Positions 35,402 through 43,918 of a DNA stretch of 64,000 bases are shown in pieces. The position numbers were made by a program, and so were the translations under genes. Below the pieces are notes generated by a model. It was not told the DNA's origin. It searched no databases and worked only from the letters and a program-made list of their open reading frames with translations. Each line of letters opens with the position of its first letter. The stretch's first letter is position 1. Source of the DNA: Pseudomonadaceae bacterium (GTDB taxonomy: Bacteria; Pseudomonadota; Gammaproteobacteria; Pseudomonadales; Pseudomonadaceae); contig CAAFUS010000013.1 in the NCBI GenBank assembly GCA_900766265.1, positions 496,001 to 560,000 of the forward strand, given 5' to 3'.

Positions 35402-35507
35402 GGGGGCACCTCGGTTTTCTTGTGGGCCCGAGTCTAAGGAAGGGGGCGGCGCGCCTCCTAGCTTCATCCATTGCACTGATGAAGGCCTAACACGGGTGCG
35501 TGATGGC

Positions 35508-36407
35508 TCAGCGCGCCCGGGCGAACAGGCGCTCCAGCAGCTGATGCAGCAGTCCGCCGGCGAGGCCCAACCGTGCCAGGTAGTCTTCGGCACGTTGCAG
35601 GTGATCTCTTAGGCGATGACGAGTGGCGTCCGCGCCGAGCAGGGAAATGACGGTCGATTTGCCCTCGTCCTTGCCGCTGTCCTTGCCGGTCTGCTGGCTT
35701 CCCAGGCTGTCATCGAGGTCGTCGAGCAGTTGGAACGCGTGGCCCAGCTCAACGGCGAATCCCCGTAGCAGATTGCGTTGCCTGGCATCGCAACGGGCGA
35801 ACAACGCCGCCATCTCCAGAGCGGCGGTAAACAGTGAACCGGTCTTGAGTTGATTGGCGTCGGCAATGGCATCCAGGGGCCGTTGCTGGCGCCCCTCGCG
35901 CAGATCGAAGTACTGGCCACGCACCAGCCCTTGGGGCCCTACCGCCTGGGACAGCAGGCAAACCATCCGGGTACGCGCAGGATCTGCGACGCCCGGCGTA
36001 CAGGCCGCTACGCTGAAGGCATGGCTGAGCAGGGCGACGGCCGCGAGGATCGCGACGTCTTCACCAAACTGTACATGGATGGTCGGTCGACCGCGGCGCA
36101 GACTGGCGTTGTCCATGCAAGGCATGTCGTCCAGAAACAGGGAGGCGGCGTGAATCATTTCCAGGGCGCAGGCGACATCGAGAGCGCCTTCGTTGGATCG
36201 GTCGAAATCCTGCAGGGTCAGCAGCAACAGCAGTGGTCGTATCCGTTTGCCGGGTGCCAGGACGCCTTCTCGCATGGCGACGGTAACCGAATCCTGCGGG
36301 TGTGCCGGAATGGGCAGCAGTTCGCCAAGTCGGGTGTCGACACGGGCACGGAGTGCCCCGAGGGTTTGCTCGAAATCCGGTTGCGGGTCTGAAACAGACA
36401 GTGCCAT
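35508..36407 (-). CDS. crtE: Geranylgeranyl diphosphate synthase
   Basis: A 299-residue trans-prenyltransferase that extends farnesyl to geranylgeranyl diphosphate for carotenoid synthesis. It has GKRIRP near residue 51, the first aspartate-rich motif DDMPCMDNASLRRGRP (about 87-102) and the second, FQLLDDLDD, near 223. The ATG at 36407 follows an AGGGGG ribosome site; a longer frame to 36494 enters the shared promoter. It is divergent from the other crt genes. Farnesyl diphosphate synthase is the main alternative, but the location favours CrtE. Confidence 0.92.
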   Translation of the reverse strand: MALSVSDPQPDFEQTLGALRARVDTRLGELLPIPAHPQDSVTVAMREGVLAPGKRIRPLLLLLTLQDFDRSNEGALDVACALEMIHAASLFLDDMPCMDNASLRRGRPTIHVQFGEDVAILAAVALLSHAFSVAACTPGVADPARTRMVCLLSQAVGPQGLVRGQYFDLREGRQQRPLDAIADANQLKTGSLFTAALEMAALFARCDARQRNLLRGFAVELGHAFQLLDDLDDSLGSQQTGKDSGKDEGKSTVISLLGADATRHRLRDHLQRAEDYLARLGLAGGLLHQLLERLFARAR

Positions 36408-36442
36408 TGATACCCCCTGGATGACTGCAGTGAGCTGATATC

Positions 36443-36458
36443 TTGTACAAGTTGTACA
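36443..36458. promoter_or_regulatory. Direct TTGTACA repeats in the crtE/fni divergent promoter
   Basis: TTGTACA occurs at 36443-36449 and 36452-36458, nine bases apart, each containing the palindrome TGTACA. They sit between the divergent crtE and fni genes (36408-36519), where one regulator could control both. Spaced TGTACA-like repeats recall operators of B12-dependent light-sensing MerR proteins (CarH/LitR type), but no such regulator lies in the window. Function inferred. Confidence 0.5.
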
Positions 36459-36519
36459 GGTATCGGCACCATTAAAGACCGCGAGCGTCAACATTAGGTC
36501 AGTGCACTAGGAGCGGACC

Positions 36520-37563
36520 ATGAACGAAGAGCTTCTGGCGACACGCAAGAACGACCACCTCGACATTGTGCTCGACCCGCAGCGTGCGCGTCGGGTTGCC
36601 TCAACCGGCTTCGACCTGCTGACATTCGAGCACTGCGCGCTACCGGAGTTGCACCTCGATCAAGTTGACATTTCTGCATCTCTGTTTGGACGCCGACTGG
36701 CCGCCCCCTTGCTGATCAGTTCGATGACAGGTGGTGCTGCGCGTGCGGCTCAGATAAACCATAGCCTGGCAGCGGCCGCAGAGACCCTGGGTATAGCGCT
36801 GGCGGTCGGTTCGCAGCGCATCGCGCTGGAAACCACTGCCGACCAGGGGCTGACCCGCCAGCTGCGCCAGCTGGCGCCAAGCGTGCCGATGCTCGCCAAC
36901 ATCGGCGCTGCGCAACTGGTGGCCGGTTACGGTCTGGACCATGCGCGCCGTGCAGTGGAGATGATCGGAGCTGACGCGCTCATTATTCATCTCAACCCGC
37001 TGCAAGAAGCCGTGCAGCCGGGCGGGGACCGTGACTGGCGTGGTGTGCTGTCCGCCATCAAGCGTCTGGCGGCCAAGCTCCATGTGCCCCTCGTGGTGAA
37101 GGAGGTGGGGGCCGGGCTGTCACCCCGGGTGGCGCGGCAACTGATCGAGGCCGGAGTAACGGTGCTCGACATCGCCGGGGCCGGCGGCACGAGCTGGGCG
37201 GCCGTGGAGGCGGAGCGTGCCGCCGACCCTCAACAGCGGGCTATTGCACAAGCGTTCGCCGGTTGGGGCATTCCCACCGCACTGGCGCTGCAGCGGGTGC
37301 GTCAGGAGTGCCCGGGGGCCACGCTGATCGCCTCCGGCGGCATTCGCGACGGTGTCGATGCGGCCAAGGCGATTCGCCTGGGTGCCAACCTCGTAGGCCA
37401 GGCGGCCGGCGTCCTGGACGCCGCGCTGCTTGGCCCCGATGCGGTCATCGAGCATTTCCAGGTCTTGATCCAGCAACTGCGCGTGGCCTGTTTCTGCACC
37501 GGTTCGGCGGATCTGGCAGCGCTCTCCCGCGCGCCGCTGTTGACCGACTTTGCGGTGCGATGA
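36520..37563 (+). CDS. fni: Type 2 isopentenyl-diphosphate delta-isomerase (FMN/NADPH dependent)
   Basis: A 347-residue TIM-barrel flavoenzyme that interconverts isopentenyl and dimethylallyl diphosphate, boosting prenyl supply for carotenoids. It has the RKNDHLDI start motif (residues 8-15), PLLISSMTGG (about 63-72), the HLNPLQEAVQPGGDRDW active-site stretch (about 155) and the FMN phosphate loop ASGGIRDGVDAAKAI (about 270) ahead of GANLVG. A TAGGAG ribosome site lies just before the ATG. It is the first gene of fni-crtX-crtY-crtI-crtB. Confidence 0.95.
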   Translation: MNEELLATRKNDHLDIVLDPQRARRVASTGFDLLTFEHCALPELHLDQVDISASLFGRRLAAPLLISSMTGGAARAAQINHSLAAAAETLGIALAVGSQRIALETTADQGLTRQLRQLAPSVPMLANIGAAQLVAGYGLDHARRAVEMIGADALIIHLNPLQEAVQPGGDRDWRGVLSAIKRLAAKLHVPLVVKEVGAGLSPRVARQLIEAGVTVLDIAGAGGTSWAAVEAERAADPQQRAIAQAFAGWGIPTALALQRVRQECPGATLIASGGIRDGVDAAKAIRLGANLVGQAAGVLDAALLGPDAVIEHFQVLIQQLRVACFCTGSADLAALSRAPLLTDFAVR

Positions 37564-38849
37564 TGCACTTCGCCGTCATCGCTCCCCCTTTCCACAGTCA
37601 CCTGCGCGCCCTGGAAGCGATCGCCTGCGAGCTGACCGGGCGCGGTCACCGGCTGACCTTCGTCCAGCAGGCCGACGTTCGCACTGCTCTGAGCTATCCC
37701 GGGGTGAATTTCGCCGCCGTGGGTGCCGCCAGCCATCCGCCCGGCTCGCTGCGGGCGATCATTGCGCGCGCGGCGAACCCGGGTGGGCCATGGGGGCTCA
37801 GGCGGGTGATCGCCGATCTGGCGACCGCGACCGACATGCTCTGCCGCGAAGCGCCGCTGGTGCTCTCGAACCTAGGGGTGGAGGCGGTGATCGCCGACCA
37901 GATGGAGCCTGCCGGCGCGCTGGTGGCCGAATCGCTGGGCTTGCCCTATGTCTCGGTGGCGTGTGCACTGCCGTTCAACCGCGAGCCGCGGGTGCCCTTG
38001 CCGGTGATGCCCTGGCGGTATCAGCCGACGCCCTGGGGCGAGCAGCTCAACCAGCACAGCGCTCGGGTTTACGACTGGATGATGCGCCCCCACGGCGATG
38101 TGATCGCGGCCCATGCCGAGGTGTTCGGCCTGTCGCCGCGCCAGACCCTCAGCGAATGTCTATCGCCCTTGCTGCAGATAAGCCAGACACCGGCCGGCTT
38201 CGATTTCCCCCGGCAGGCGCTGCCGGCGCATGTTCATGCGGTGGGCCCGCTGCGCATGCCGCTGCGGGACGAGCCGGCATTGGACTTGCCCCTCGACACG
38301 CGTCGGCCTTTCGTCTTTGCCTCCCTCGGTACCCTTCAAGGCCATCGTTTCGGTTTGTTCCAGCGCATCGCCAGGGCCTGTCGCGCGCTTGACGTGCAGT
38401 TGCTGCTGGCCCACTGCGGTGGGCTGGACGCCCGCCAGGCGCAGCGGCTGCAGAGGGACGGCGCGACCTGGGTGACGGCTTTCGCGCCACAGCGCGCTGT
38501 GCTGGCCAAGGCCCAGGCGGTGATTACCCATGCCGGACTCAATACCGTGCTCGATGCATTGGAAGCCGGTGTGCCGGTGTTGGCCTTGCCGATCGCGTTC
38601 GACCAGCCTGGGGTGGCCGCGCGGGTCGAGTACGCAGGCGTCGGCCTGCGCCTGAACCATCGGCTCGCCCGTAGCCGCAGCATCGGCGACGCTCTGCTGC
38701 GGCTGCTGAACGAGCCGGGCTTTCGCGAGCGTGCCGGGGCGCTTGGCCGCGACGTTCGGCTGTCCGGCGGTGCGCCGCGCGCCGCCGATCTGATCGAAAC
38801 GGCGATCAGGCACAACCGCCCGCTCGCGAGGGATGCCGATGGCCTCTGA
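37560..38849 (+). CDS. crtX: Zeaxanthin glucosyltransferase
   Basis: A 429-residue family 1 glycosyltransferase that adds glucose to the hydroxyl groups of zeaxanthin. The N-terminal acceptor domain begins HFAVIAPPFHSHLRAL. The C-terminal donor domain has FASLGTLQG (about 263) and the UGT signature VITHAGLNTVLDALEAGVPVLALPIAFDQPGVAARVEYAGVG near 320-360. It starts on the last base of the fni coding sequence (ATGA). Its presence means the end product is probably zeaxanthin mono- or diglucoside. Confidence 0.92.
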   Translation: MMHFAVIAPPFHSHLRALEAIACELTGRGHRLTFVQQADVRTALSYPGVNFAAVGAASHPPGSLRAIIARAANPGGPWGLRRVIADLATATDMLCREAPLVLSNLGVEAVIADQMEPAGALVAESLGLPYVSVACALPFNREPRVPLPVMPWRYQPTPWGEQLNQHSARVYDWMMRPHGDVIAAHAEVFGLSPRQTLSECLSPLLQISQTPAGFDFPRQALPAHVHAVGPLRMPLRDEPALDLPLDTRRPFVFASLGTLQGHRFGLFQRIARACRALDVQLLLAHCGGLDARQAQRLQRDGATWVTAFAPQRAVLAKAQAVITHAGLNTVLDALEAGVPVLALPIAFDQPGVAARVEYAGVGLRLNHRLARSRSIGDALLRLLNEPGFRERAGALGRDVRLSGGAPRAADLIETAIRHNRPLARDADGL

Positions 38850-40008
38850 TGCCGATCTCATCCTTGTCGGGGGCGGCCTGGCCAACGGTTTGCTCGCCTG
38901 GCGCCTGCGCGAGGCGCGGCCAGGGTTGCGGGTGTTGCTGCTCGAACAGGAGACTGTGCTCGGCGGCAATCACACCTGGTCGTTCCATGAACATGACCTG
39001 AGCGAAGCCCAGCATGCCTGGATAGCCCCACTGGTCTCGCAGCGCTGGGACCACTACCGGGTCATCTTTCCCCAACTGAGACGAGAGCTGCGCAGCGGTT
39101 ATGCCTCGATACTGTCCGGCCAGTTCCACCGGTGCCTGACGGAGCGACTGGGCGACGCCGTGCGCCTTCATGCCGAGGTGAAAACGGTAGAGCCACAGCG
39201 GGTGGTGATGGCGAGCGGCGAAGTGCTGACGGCGCCCGCGGTCATCGATGGCCGCGGGGCGCGTCGCAGCCGACACCTGGCCCTGGGCTTTCAGAAGTTT
39301 CTTGGTCAGGAGGTGCGACTCGCTGCGCCCCATGGCCTGAACGGGCCGATCCTCATGGACGCGAGCGTTGCGCAGCACGATGGCTATCGGTTCATCTACG
39401 TGCTGCCGCTCGCCACCGACCGCCTGCTGATCGAGGACACCTACTACGCCGATGGTGACGCGGTCGCCCCCGGGGCCCTGCGCGACAATATCGCCGGTTA
39501 CGCCTCGGCCAATGGCTGGCGCATCACCGAGGTGGAGCGGGAAGAGCAGGGCGTGCTGCCCATCGTACTGTCGGGGGACATCGAGGCCTTCTGGCGCGAG
39601 GCGAGCGGCGTGCCCCAGAGCGGTCTGTCGGCCGGCCTGTTCCATCCGACCACCGGCTATTCGCTCCCCGATGCGGTGCGTCTGGCCGACCACCTGCTTG
39701 CGCTGAATCGCTGGACCAGTGCCGAGTTGTACGCGTCCATAGGCGAGCATGCGCGGCGCCAATGGCGCGGGCGCGGCTTTTTCCGTCTGCTCAATCGCAT
39801 GCTGTTTATGGCTGGGCGGCCGGACCGTCGCTGGCAGGTCATGCAGCGCTTCTACCGGCTGCGCGAGCCGCTGATCCAGCGTTTCTATGCGGCGCGGCTG
39901 ACCCCTTGGGACCGGCTGCGCATCGTTTCAGGCAAGCCTCCTGTTCCGGTCGGCGAGGCGCTGCGTGCCCTGGCCGCCGGCAACCTGCACCTCAAGGGGT
40001 CCCGATGA
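38833..40008 (+). CDS. crtY: Lycopene beta-cyclase
   Basis: A 391-residue flavoprotein that closes the two beta rings of lycopene to give beta-carotene. The N-terminal dinucleotide fold reads ADLILVGGGLANGLLAWRL (about 7-25); NHTWSFHEHD (about 45) and the GLFHPTTGYSLPDAVRLAD block (about 275) are family hallmarks. It overlaps the end of crtX by 17 bases; ATGs at 38833 and 38839 are both possible starts. Confidence 0.94.
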   Translation: MPMASDADLILVGGGLANGLLAWRLREARPGLRVLLLEQETVLGGNHTWSFHEHDLSEAQHAWIAPLVSQRWDHYRVIFPQLRRELRSGYASILSGQFHRCLTERLGDAVRLHAEVKTVEPQRVVMASGEVLTAPAVIDGRGARRSRHLALGFQKFLGQEVRLAAPHGLNGPILMDASVAQHDGYRFIYVLPLATDRLLIEDTYYADGDAVAPGALRDNIAGYASANGWRITEVEREEQGVLPIVLSGDIEAFWREASGVPQSGLSAGLFHPTTGYSLPDAVRLADHLLALNRWTSAELYASIGEHARRQWRGRGFFRLLNRMLFMAGRPDRRWQVMQRFYRLREPLIQRFYAARLTPWDRLRIVSGKPPVPVGEALRALAAGNLHLKGSR

Positions 40009-41528
40009 GTACATACGAACGCGTTGGATCCGCGCCAAGGCGCGCCGTGGTCATCGGTGCCGGCTTTGGCGGCCTGGCCCTGGCGATCCGCCTGCAGGCC
40101 GGCGGCGTGCAGGCCACCGTGCTGGAGAAGCGCGACAAGCCGGGTGGACGGGCCTACGTCTGGCACGATCAGGGCTTCACCTTTGATGCCGGCCCCACTG
40201 TGATCACCGATCCGGCGGCGCTCGAGGAGCTGTTCGCTCTGGCGGGCAGACGTATGTCCGACTACGTGGAGTTGCTGCCGGTGAGCCCGTTCTACCGGCT
40301 GTGCTGGGAAGACGGCTACCGCTTCGATTACGTCAACGACCAGGCCGAGCTGGATCGTCAGATTGGGGCCAAGAACCCGCGTGACGTCGACGGTTACCGG
40401 CGCTTTCTCGACTACTCGCGCGCGGTTTACGAGGAGGGCTACGTCAAGCTCGGCACCGTGCCGTTCTTGTCCTTTCGCAGCATGATCAACGCCGGGCCTC
40501 AGCTCGCCAAACTGCAGGCCTGGCGCAGCGTCTACGGCATGGTGGCCCGTTTCATCGAGGATGACCAGCTGCGCCAGGCCTTGTCGTTCCATTCCCTTCT
40601 GGTGGGTGGCAACCCGTTTGAAACCCCGTCGATCTACGCACTCATCCATGCGCTGGAGCGCCAAGGTGGGGTGTGGTTTCCCCGAGGCGGTACCGGCGCG
40701 CTGGTCGATGGCATGGTGCGGCTGTTCCAGGACCTGGGCGGGCGCATCGAACTCGATGCGCCGGTGGCACGGATCGAACTCGCAGGCGGCCGGGTGGCGG
40801 GCGTGATCACCGAGGATGGCCGCCGCTTCGAGGCCGATGCCGTAGCGTCCAATGCTGACGTTGTGCACACCTACAAGACACTGCTCGGCCATGAATCGCG
40901 GGGCCGGCAGGAGGCGGCGCGGTTATCGAAGAAGCGCTTCTCGATGTCGCTGTTCGTCATCCACTTCGGCCTCAAGCGCCGCCATCCGCATCTGCAGCAT
41001 CACACGGTGTGCTTCGGGCCGCGCTATCGCGAGCTGATCGACGACATCTTCAAACGCGAGACGCTGGCCGACGACTTCTCCCTTTACCTGCATGCGCCCT
41101 GTGTGACCGATCCGTCGCTGGCGCCCGAAGGCTGTGCCAGCCATTACGTGCTGGCACCGGTACCGCACCTGGGCACCGCCGATATCGATTGGGCTGTCGA
41201 GGGCCCGCGGTATCGCGACCGCATTTTCGAGTACCTGGAGCGTTACTACATTCCGGGGCTGCGCGAGGACCTGGTGACCCACCGGATCTTCACGCCACAT
41301 GATTTTCGCGATGAGCTCAATGCGCACCTGGGCTCGGCCTTCTCACTGGAGCCGATCCTGACGCAGAGCGCCTGGTTCCGACCCCACAACCGCGACGACA
41401 AGATTCCGAACCTCTATATCGTCGGTGCCGGAACGCATCCGGGGGCTGGCGTGCCTGGCGTGGTCGGCTCGGCCAAGGCGACTGCGGGGCTGATGCTCGA
41501 AGCACTACAGCAAGGCATGCCGCGATGA
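40005..41528 (+). CDS. crtI: Phytoene desaturase (lycopene forming)
   Basis: A 507-residue FAD-dependent desaturase/isomerase that converts phytoene to lycopene at the membrane. It starts with AVVIGAGFGGLALAIRLQAGG (about 14) and GGRAYVWHDQGFTFDAGPTVITDP (about 45-68). The C-terminal bacterial-type signature is PNLYIVGAGTHPGAGVPGVVGSAKAT near 470-495. The start overlaps crtY by ATGA. Confidence 0.96.
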   Translation: MSTYERVGSAPRRAVVIGAGFGGLALAIRLQAGGVQATVLEKRDKPGGRAYVWHDQGFTFDAGPTVITDPAALEELFALAGRRMSDYVELLPVSPFYRLCWEDGYRFDYVNDQAELDRQIGAKNPRDVDGYRRFLDYSRAVYEEGYVKLGTVPFLSFRSMINAGPQLAKLQAWRSVYGMVARFIEDDQLRQALSFHSLLVGGNPFETPSIYALIHALERQGGVWFPRGGTGALVDGMVRLFQDLGGRIELDAPVARIELAGGRVAGVITEDGRRFEADAVASNADVVHTYKTLLGHESRGRQEAARLSKKRFSMSLFVIHFGLKRRHPHLQHHTVCFGPRYRELIDDIFKRETLADDFSLYLHAPCVTDPSLAPEGCASHYVLAPVPHLGTADIDWAVEGPRYRDRIFEYLERYYIPGLREDLVTHRIFTPHDFRDELNAHLGSAFSLEPILTQSAWFRPHNRDDKIPNLYIVGAGTHPGAGVPGVVGSAKATAGLMLEALQQGMPR

Positions 41529-42451
41529 ATGATCAGGTTGTCAGCCACTCGACCCAGGCGATCAACGTCGGCTCCAAAAGTTTCGCCGCTGCCGCCAGAC
41601 TGTTCGACGAGCGCACCCGGCAAAGCGCGGTGATGCTGTATGCCTGGTGCCGGCATTGTGACGATGTCATCGATGGGCAGGTAATGGGGCACGGGCAGCA
41701 GGCGGGCGATCGCTCTGCGGGGCAGGCGCGGCTGGCCGAGCTGGTGGCGCTCACCGAGCAGGCGTACTGGGGCCAGCCGATGAGCGACCCCGCCTTCGCA
41801 GCCTTCCAGGCGGTGGTGCAGCGTCATGCCATTCCGAAGCGCTACCCGCTGGAGCATCTGGAGGGCTTTCGCATGGACGTCGAAGGCAAGCATTACGCGA
41901 CCCTCGATGACACGCTGCTCTACTGCTACCGGGTTGCCGGCGTGGTCGGCCTGATGATGGCCCGGGTAATGGGCGCGGAAGACGAGGCCACGCTCGATCG
42001 CGCCTGCGATCTGGGGCTGGCCTTCCAGCTGACCAACATCGCCCGTGACATCCTCGAGGATGCGGCCATCGGCCGGGTATATGTTCCAGCCGAATGGCTC
42101 ATCGAGGTTGGGGTGTCCGCCAATGAGCTGGCCGACCCGCGCCATCGGCAGGCTCTGGCTGTTTTGGCGGCGCGTCTGGTGGATCTGGCCGAGCCGTATT
42201 ACGCCTCGGCACTCCAGGGGCTTGCGGATTTGCCGTTGCGCTCAGCCTGGTCGATCGCGACCGCCCATGCTGTCTATCGGCAGATTGGGATTGAAGTCAA
42301 AGCGCGTGGCTCCCGGGCATGGGATTCCCGGGTCTCGACCAGCCGGGCACAGAAGCTGCGCTTTCTGCTCGCTGGTGCAGGCGTCGCGCTGGCGTCGCGA
42401 CGGATGACCGTCAGGCCGCGTCCTGCCGGTCTGTGGACTCGGCCTCGCTAG
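41525..42451 (+). CDS. crtB: Phytoene synthase
   Basis: A 308-residue squalene/phytoene synthase that condenses two geranylgeranyl diphosphates. Its two aspartate-rich motifs are WCRHCDDVIDG (about 40-50) and LGLAFQLTNIARDILEDAAIGRVYVP (about 160-185), with GVVGLMMARVMG between. The start overlaps crtI by ATGA, and the last 41 bases overlap the convergent crtZ gene. Confidence 0.96.
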   Translation: MNDQVVSHSTQAINVGSKSFAAAARLFDERTRQSAVMLYAWCRHCDDVIDGQVMGHGQQAGDRSAGQARLAELVALTEQAYWGQPMSDPAFAAFQAVVQRHAIPKRYPLEHLEGFRMDVEGKHYATLDDTLLYCYRVAGVVGLMMARVMGAEDEATLDRACDLGLAFQLTNIARDILEDAAIGRVYVPAEWLIEVGVSANELADPRHRQALAVLAARLVDLAEPYYASALQGLADLPLRSAWSIATAHAVYRQIGIEVKARGSRAWDSRVSTSRAQKLRFLLAGAGVALASRRMTVRPRPAGLWTRPR

Positions 42452-42932
42452 CGCGGCGCAGGCGTCCGCCGTGTAGCTCTCGTAATTGCTGGCGCAGTAC
42501 GGCCACCGGTGGGGCATAGAGAAAACCGAACGATACGCAGCGCTCCTTGCCCTCGACCGCATGGTGGAGCCGGTGGGCCTGATAGAGCCGCTTGAGGTAA
42601 CCGTTGCGCGGCACGTAGCGCAGCGGCCAGCGGTGATGCACCAGGCCGTCGTGGGCGACGAAGTAGAGGAATCCGTAGGCCGTCATCCCGGCGCCGACCC
42701 ATTCGAGCGGGCTGTAGCCAGCGGTACCCAAGGCGATCAGCGCGATGGCGATCCCGGCAAATACCACGGCGTAGAGGTCGTTCTTTTCGAACCAGCCGGT
42801 CCGCGGCTCGTGGTGAGAGCGGTGCCAGCCCCAACCCCAGCCGTGCATCACGTACTTGTGCGCCCACCAGGCGAACAGCTCCATCCCGGCGAGGGTTGCG
42901 AGAAACACCAGCGAGTTGATCAGCAGCGTCAT
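42411..42932 (-). CDS. crtZ: Beta-carotene 3-hydroxylase
   Basis: A 173-residue di-iron membrane hydroxylase that makes zeaxanthin from beta-carotene. The histidine clusters are HKYVMH (about 25-30), HRSHH (about 37-41), HDGLVHHRW (about 95-103) and HRLHH (about 120-124). Four hydrophobic helices surround them. It is transcribed toward crtB and overlaps its 3' end. The last about 25 residues are a polar tail in the overlap. Confidence 0.94.
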   Translation of the reverse strand: MTLLINSLVFLATLAGMELFAWWAHKYVMHGWGWGWHRSHHEPRTGWFEKNDLYAVVFAGIAIALIALGTAGYSPLEWVGAGMTAYGFLYFVAHDGLVHHRWPLRYVPRNGYLKRLYQAHRLHHAVEGKERCVSFGFLYAPPVAVLRQQLRELHGGRLRRASEAESTDRQDAA

Positions 42933-43054
42933 GGCGGAAACCTTGTGACCGTTGGCGACAGTCTACGCCCGTCGCCTCGGACTGTTGAGCGCCGCGCGAC
43001 GCCTGACCGCGTCCGTAGCAGGCGCTACAATGCGCGGCTTGCCAGGAGCCATCG

Positions 43055-43900
43055 ATGAACTACCGCCACGCCTTTCATGCCGGCAACCATGCCGACGTCT
43101 TCAAGCACCTCGTGCTCAGCCAGTTGTTCGTCCTTCTGGGGCGCAAGGAGGCGCCGCTGGCGTATCTGGACAGCCACGCCGGGGTCGGTGTCTATGACCT
43201 GGCGGGCGACCAGGCAAGCCGTACCGGCGAATGGGAGCAGGGTATCGGTCGGCTATGGGACCTGGAGGACACGCCGACGGCGCTGGCGCCGTACCTGGAG
43301 GTGGTCAGGGCGCTCAACCCCGACGGCCGGCTGCGCTACTACCCCGGCTCGCCTGAACTGGCACGCCGGTTGAGCCGCGAACAGGATCGCCTGCAGCTCA
43401 ACGAAAAGCATCCCGAAGACGGTCGTCTGCTCAGGGACAACATGGCCGGTGACCGGCGTGTGGCGGTCCACCTGGGCGAGGGCTGGCACGTGCCGCGGGC
43501 GCTGATGCCCACCGCCGAAAAGCGCGTGGTGCTGCTGATCGATCCGCCCTTCGAGCAGGCCGACGAGCTGAGCCGCTGCGTCGAGGCGCTCAACGAGGCT
43601 CATGGGCGCATGCGCCAGACGGTCGGGGTGATCTGGTACCCGATCAAGGATGAGCGCCAGCTGCGGCGCTTTTATCAGGACCTGGCCAGGAGTGGGGCGC
43701 CGAAACTGCTGCGCGCCGAGCTCCACGTCCATCCGACCGACGATGCCGGTCGCCTCAATGGCTCGGGACTGGCCATTTCCAACCCACCTTGGGGCCTGGA
43801 AGAGCAGCTGCGCGAACTGCTGCCCTGGCTGGCTGCTCGGCTGGCGCAGAGCGAGGGTAGCTGGCGGCTGGACTGGCTGATCGAGGAAGGCGCTAAGTAA
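43055..43900 (+). CDS. rlmJ: 23S rRNA (adenine(2030)-N6)-methyltransferase
   Basis: A 281-residue SAM-dependent methyltransferase (formerly YhiR). The N-terminus MNYRHAFHAGNHADVFKH is diagnostic; LDSHAGVGVYDL (about 38) contributes to cofactor binding and the catalytic N6-adenine methylase motif appears as DPPF (about 164), with a second NPPW (about 246). It modifies A2030 of 23S rRNA. It lies 122 bases after the divergent crtZ and is not part of the pigment cluster. Confidence 0.95.
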   Translation: MNYRHAFHAGNHADVFKHLVLSQLFVLLGRKEAPLAYLDSHAGVGVYDLAGDQASRTGEWEQGIGRLWDLEDTPTALAPYLEVVRALNPDGRLRYYPGSPELARRLSREQDRLQLNEKHPEDGRLLRDNMAGDRRVAVHLGEGWHVPRALMPTAEKRVVLLIDPPFEQADELSRCVEALNEAHGRMRQTVGVIWYPIKDERQLRRFYQDLARSGAPKLLRAELHVHPTDDAGRLNGSGLAISNPPWGLEEQLRELLPWLAARLAQSEGSWRLDWLIEEGAK

Positions 43901-43918
43901 AAGGCCGCTCAGCGCGGC
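43896..43918 (-). terminator. Terminator overlapping the ggt stop codon
   Basis: On the minus strand GCCGC (43918-43914) and GCGGC (43908-43904) form a short stem with a 5-base loop that contains the ggt stop, followed by CTTTT. It lies in the 8-base gap between convergent rlmJ and ggt. The stem is short. Confidence 0.45.
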
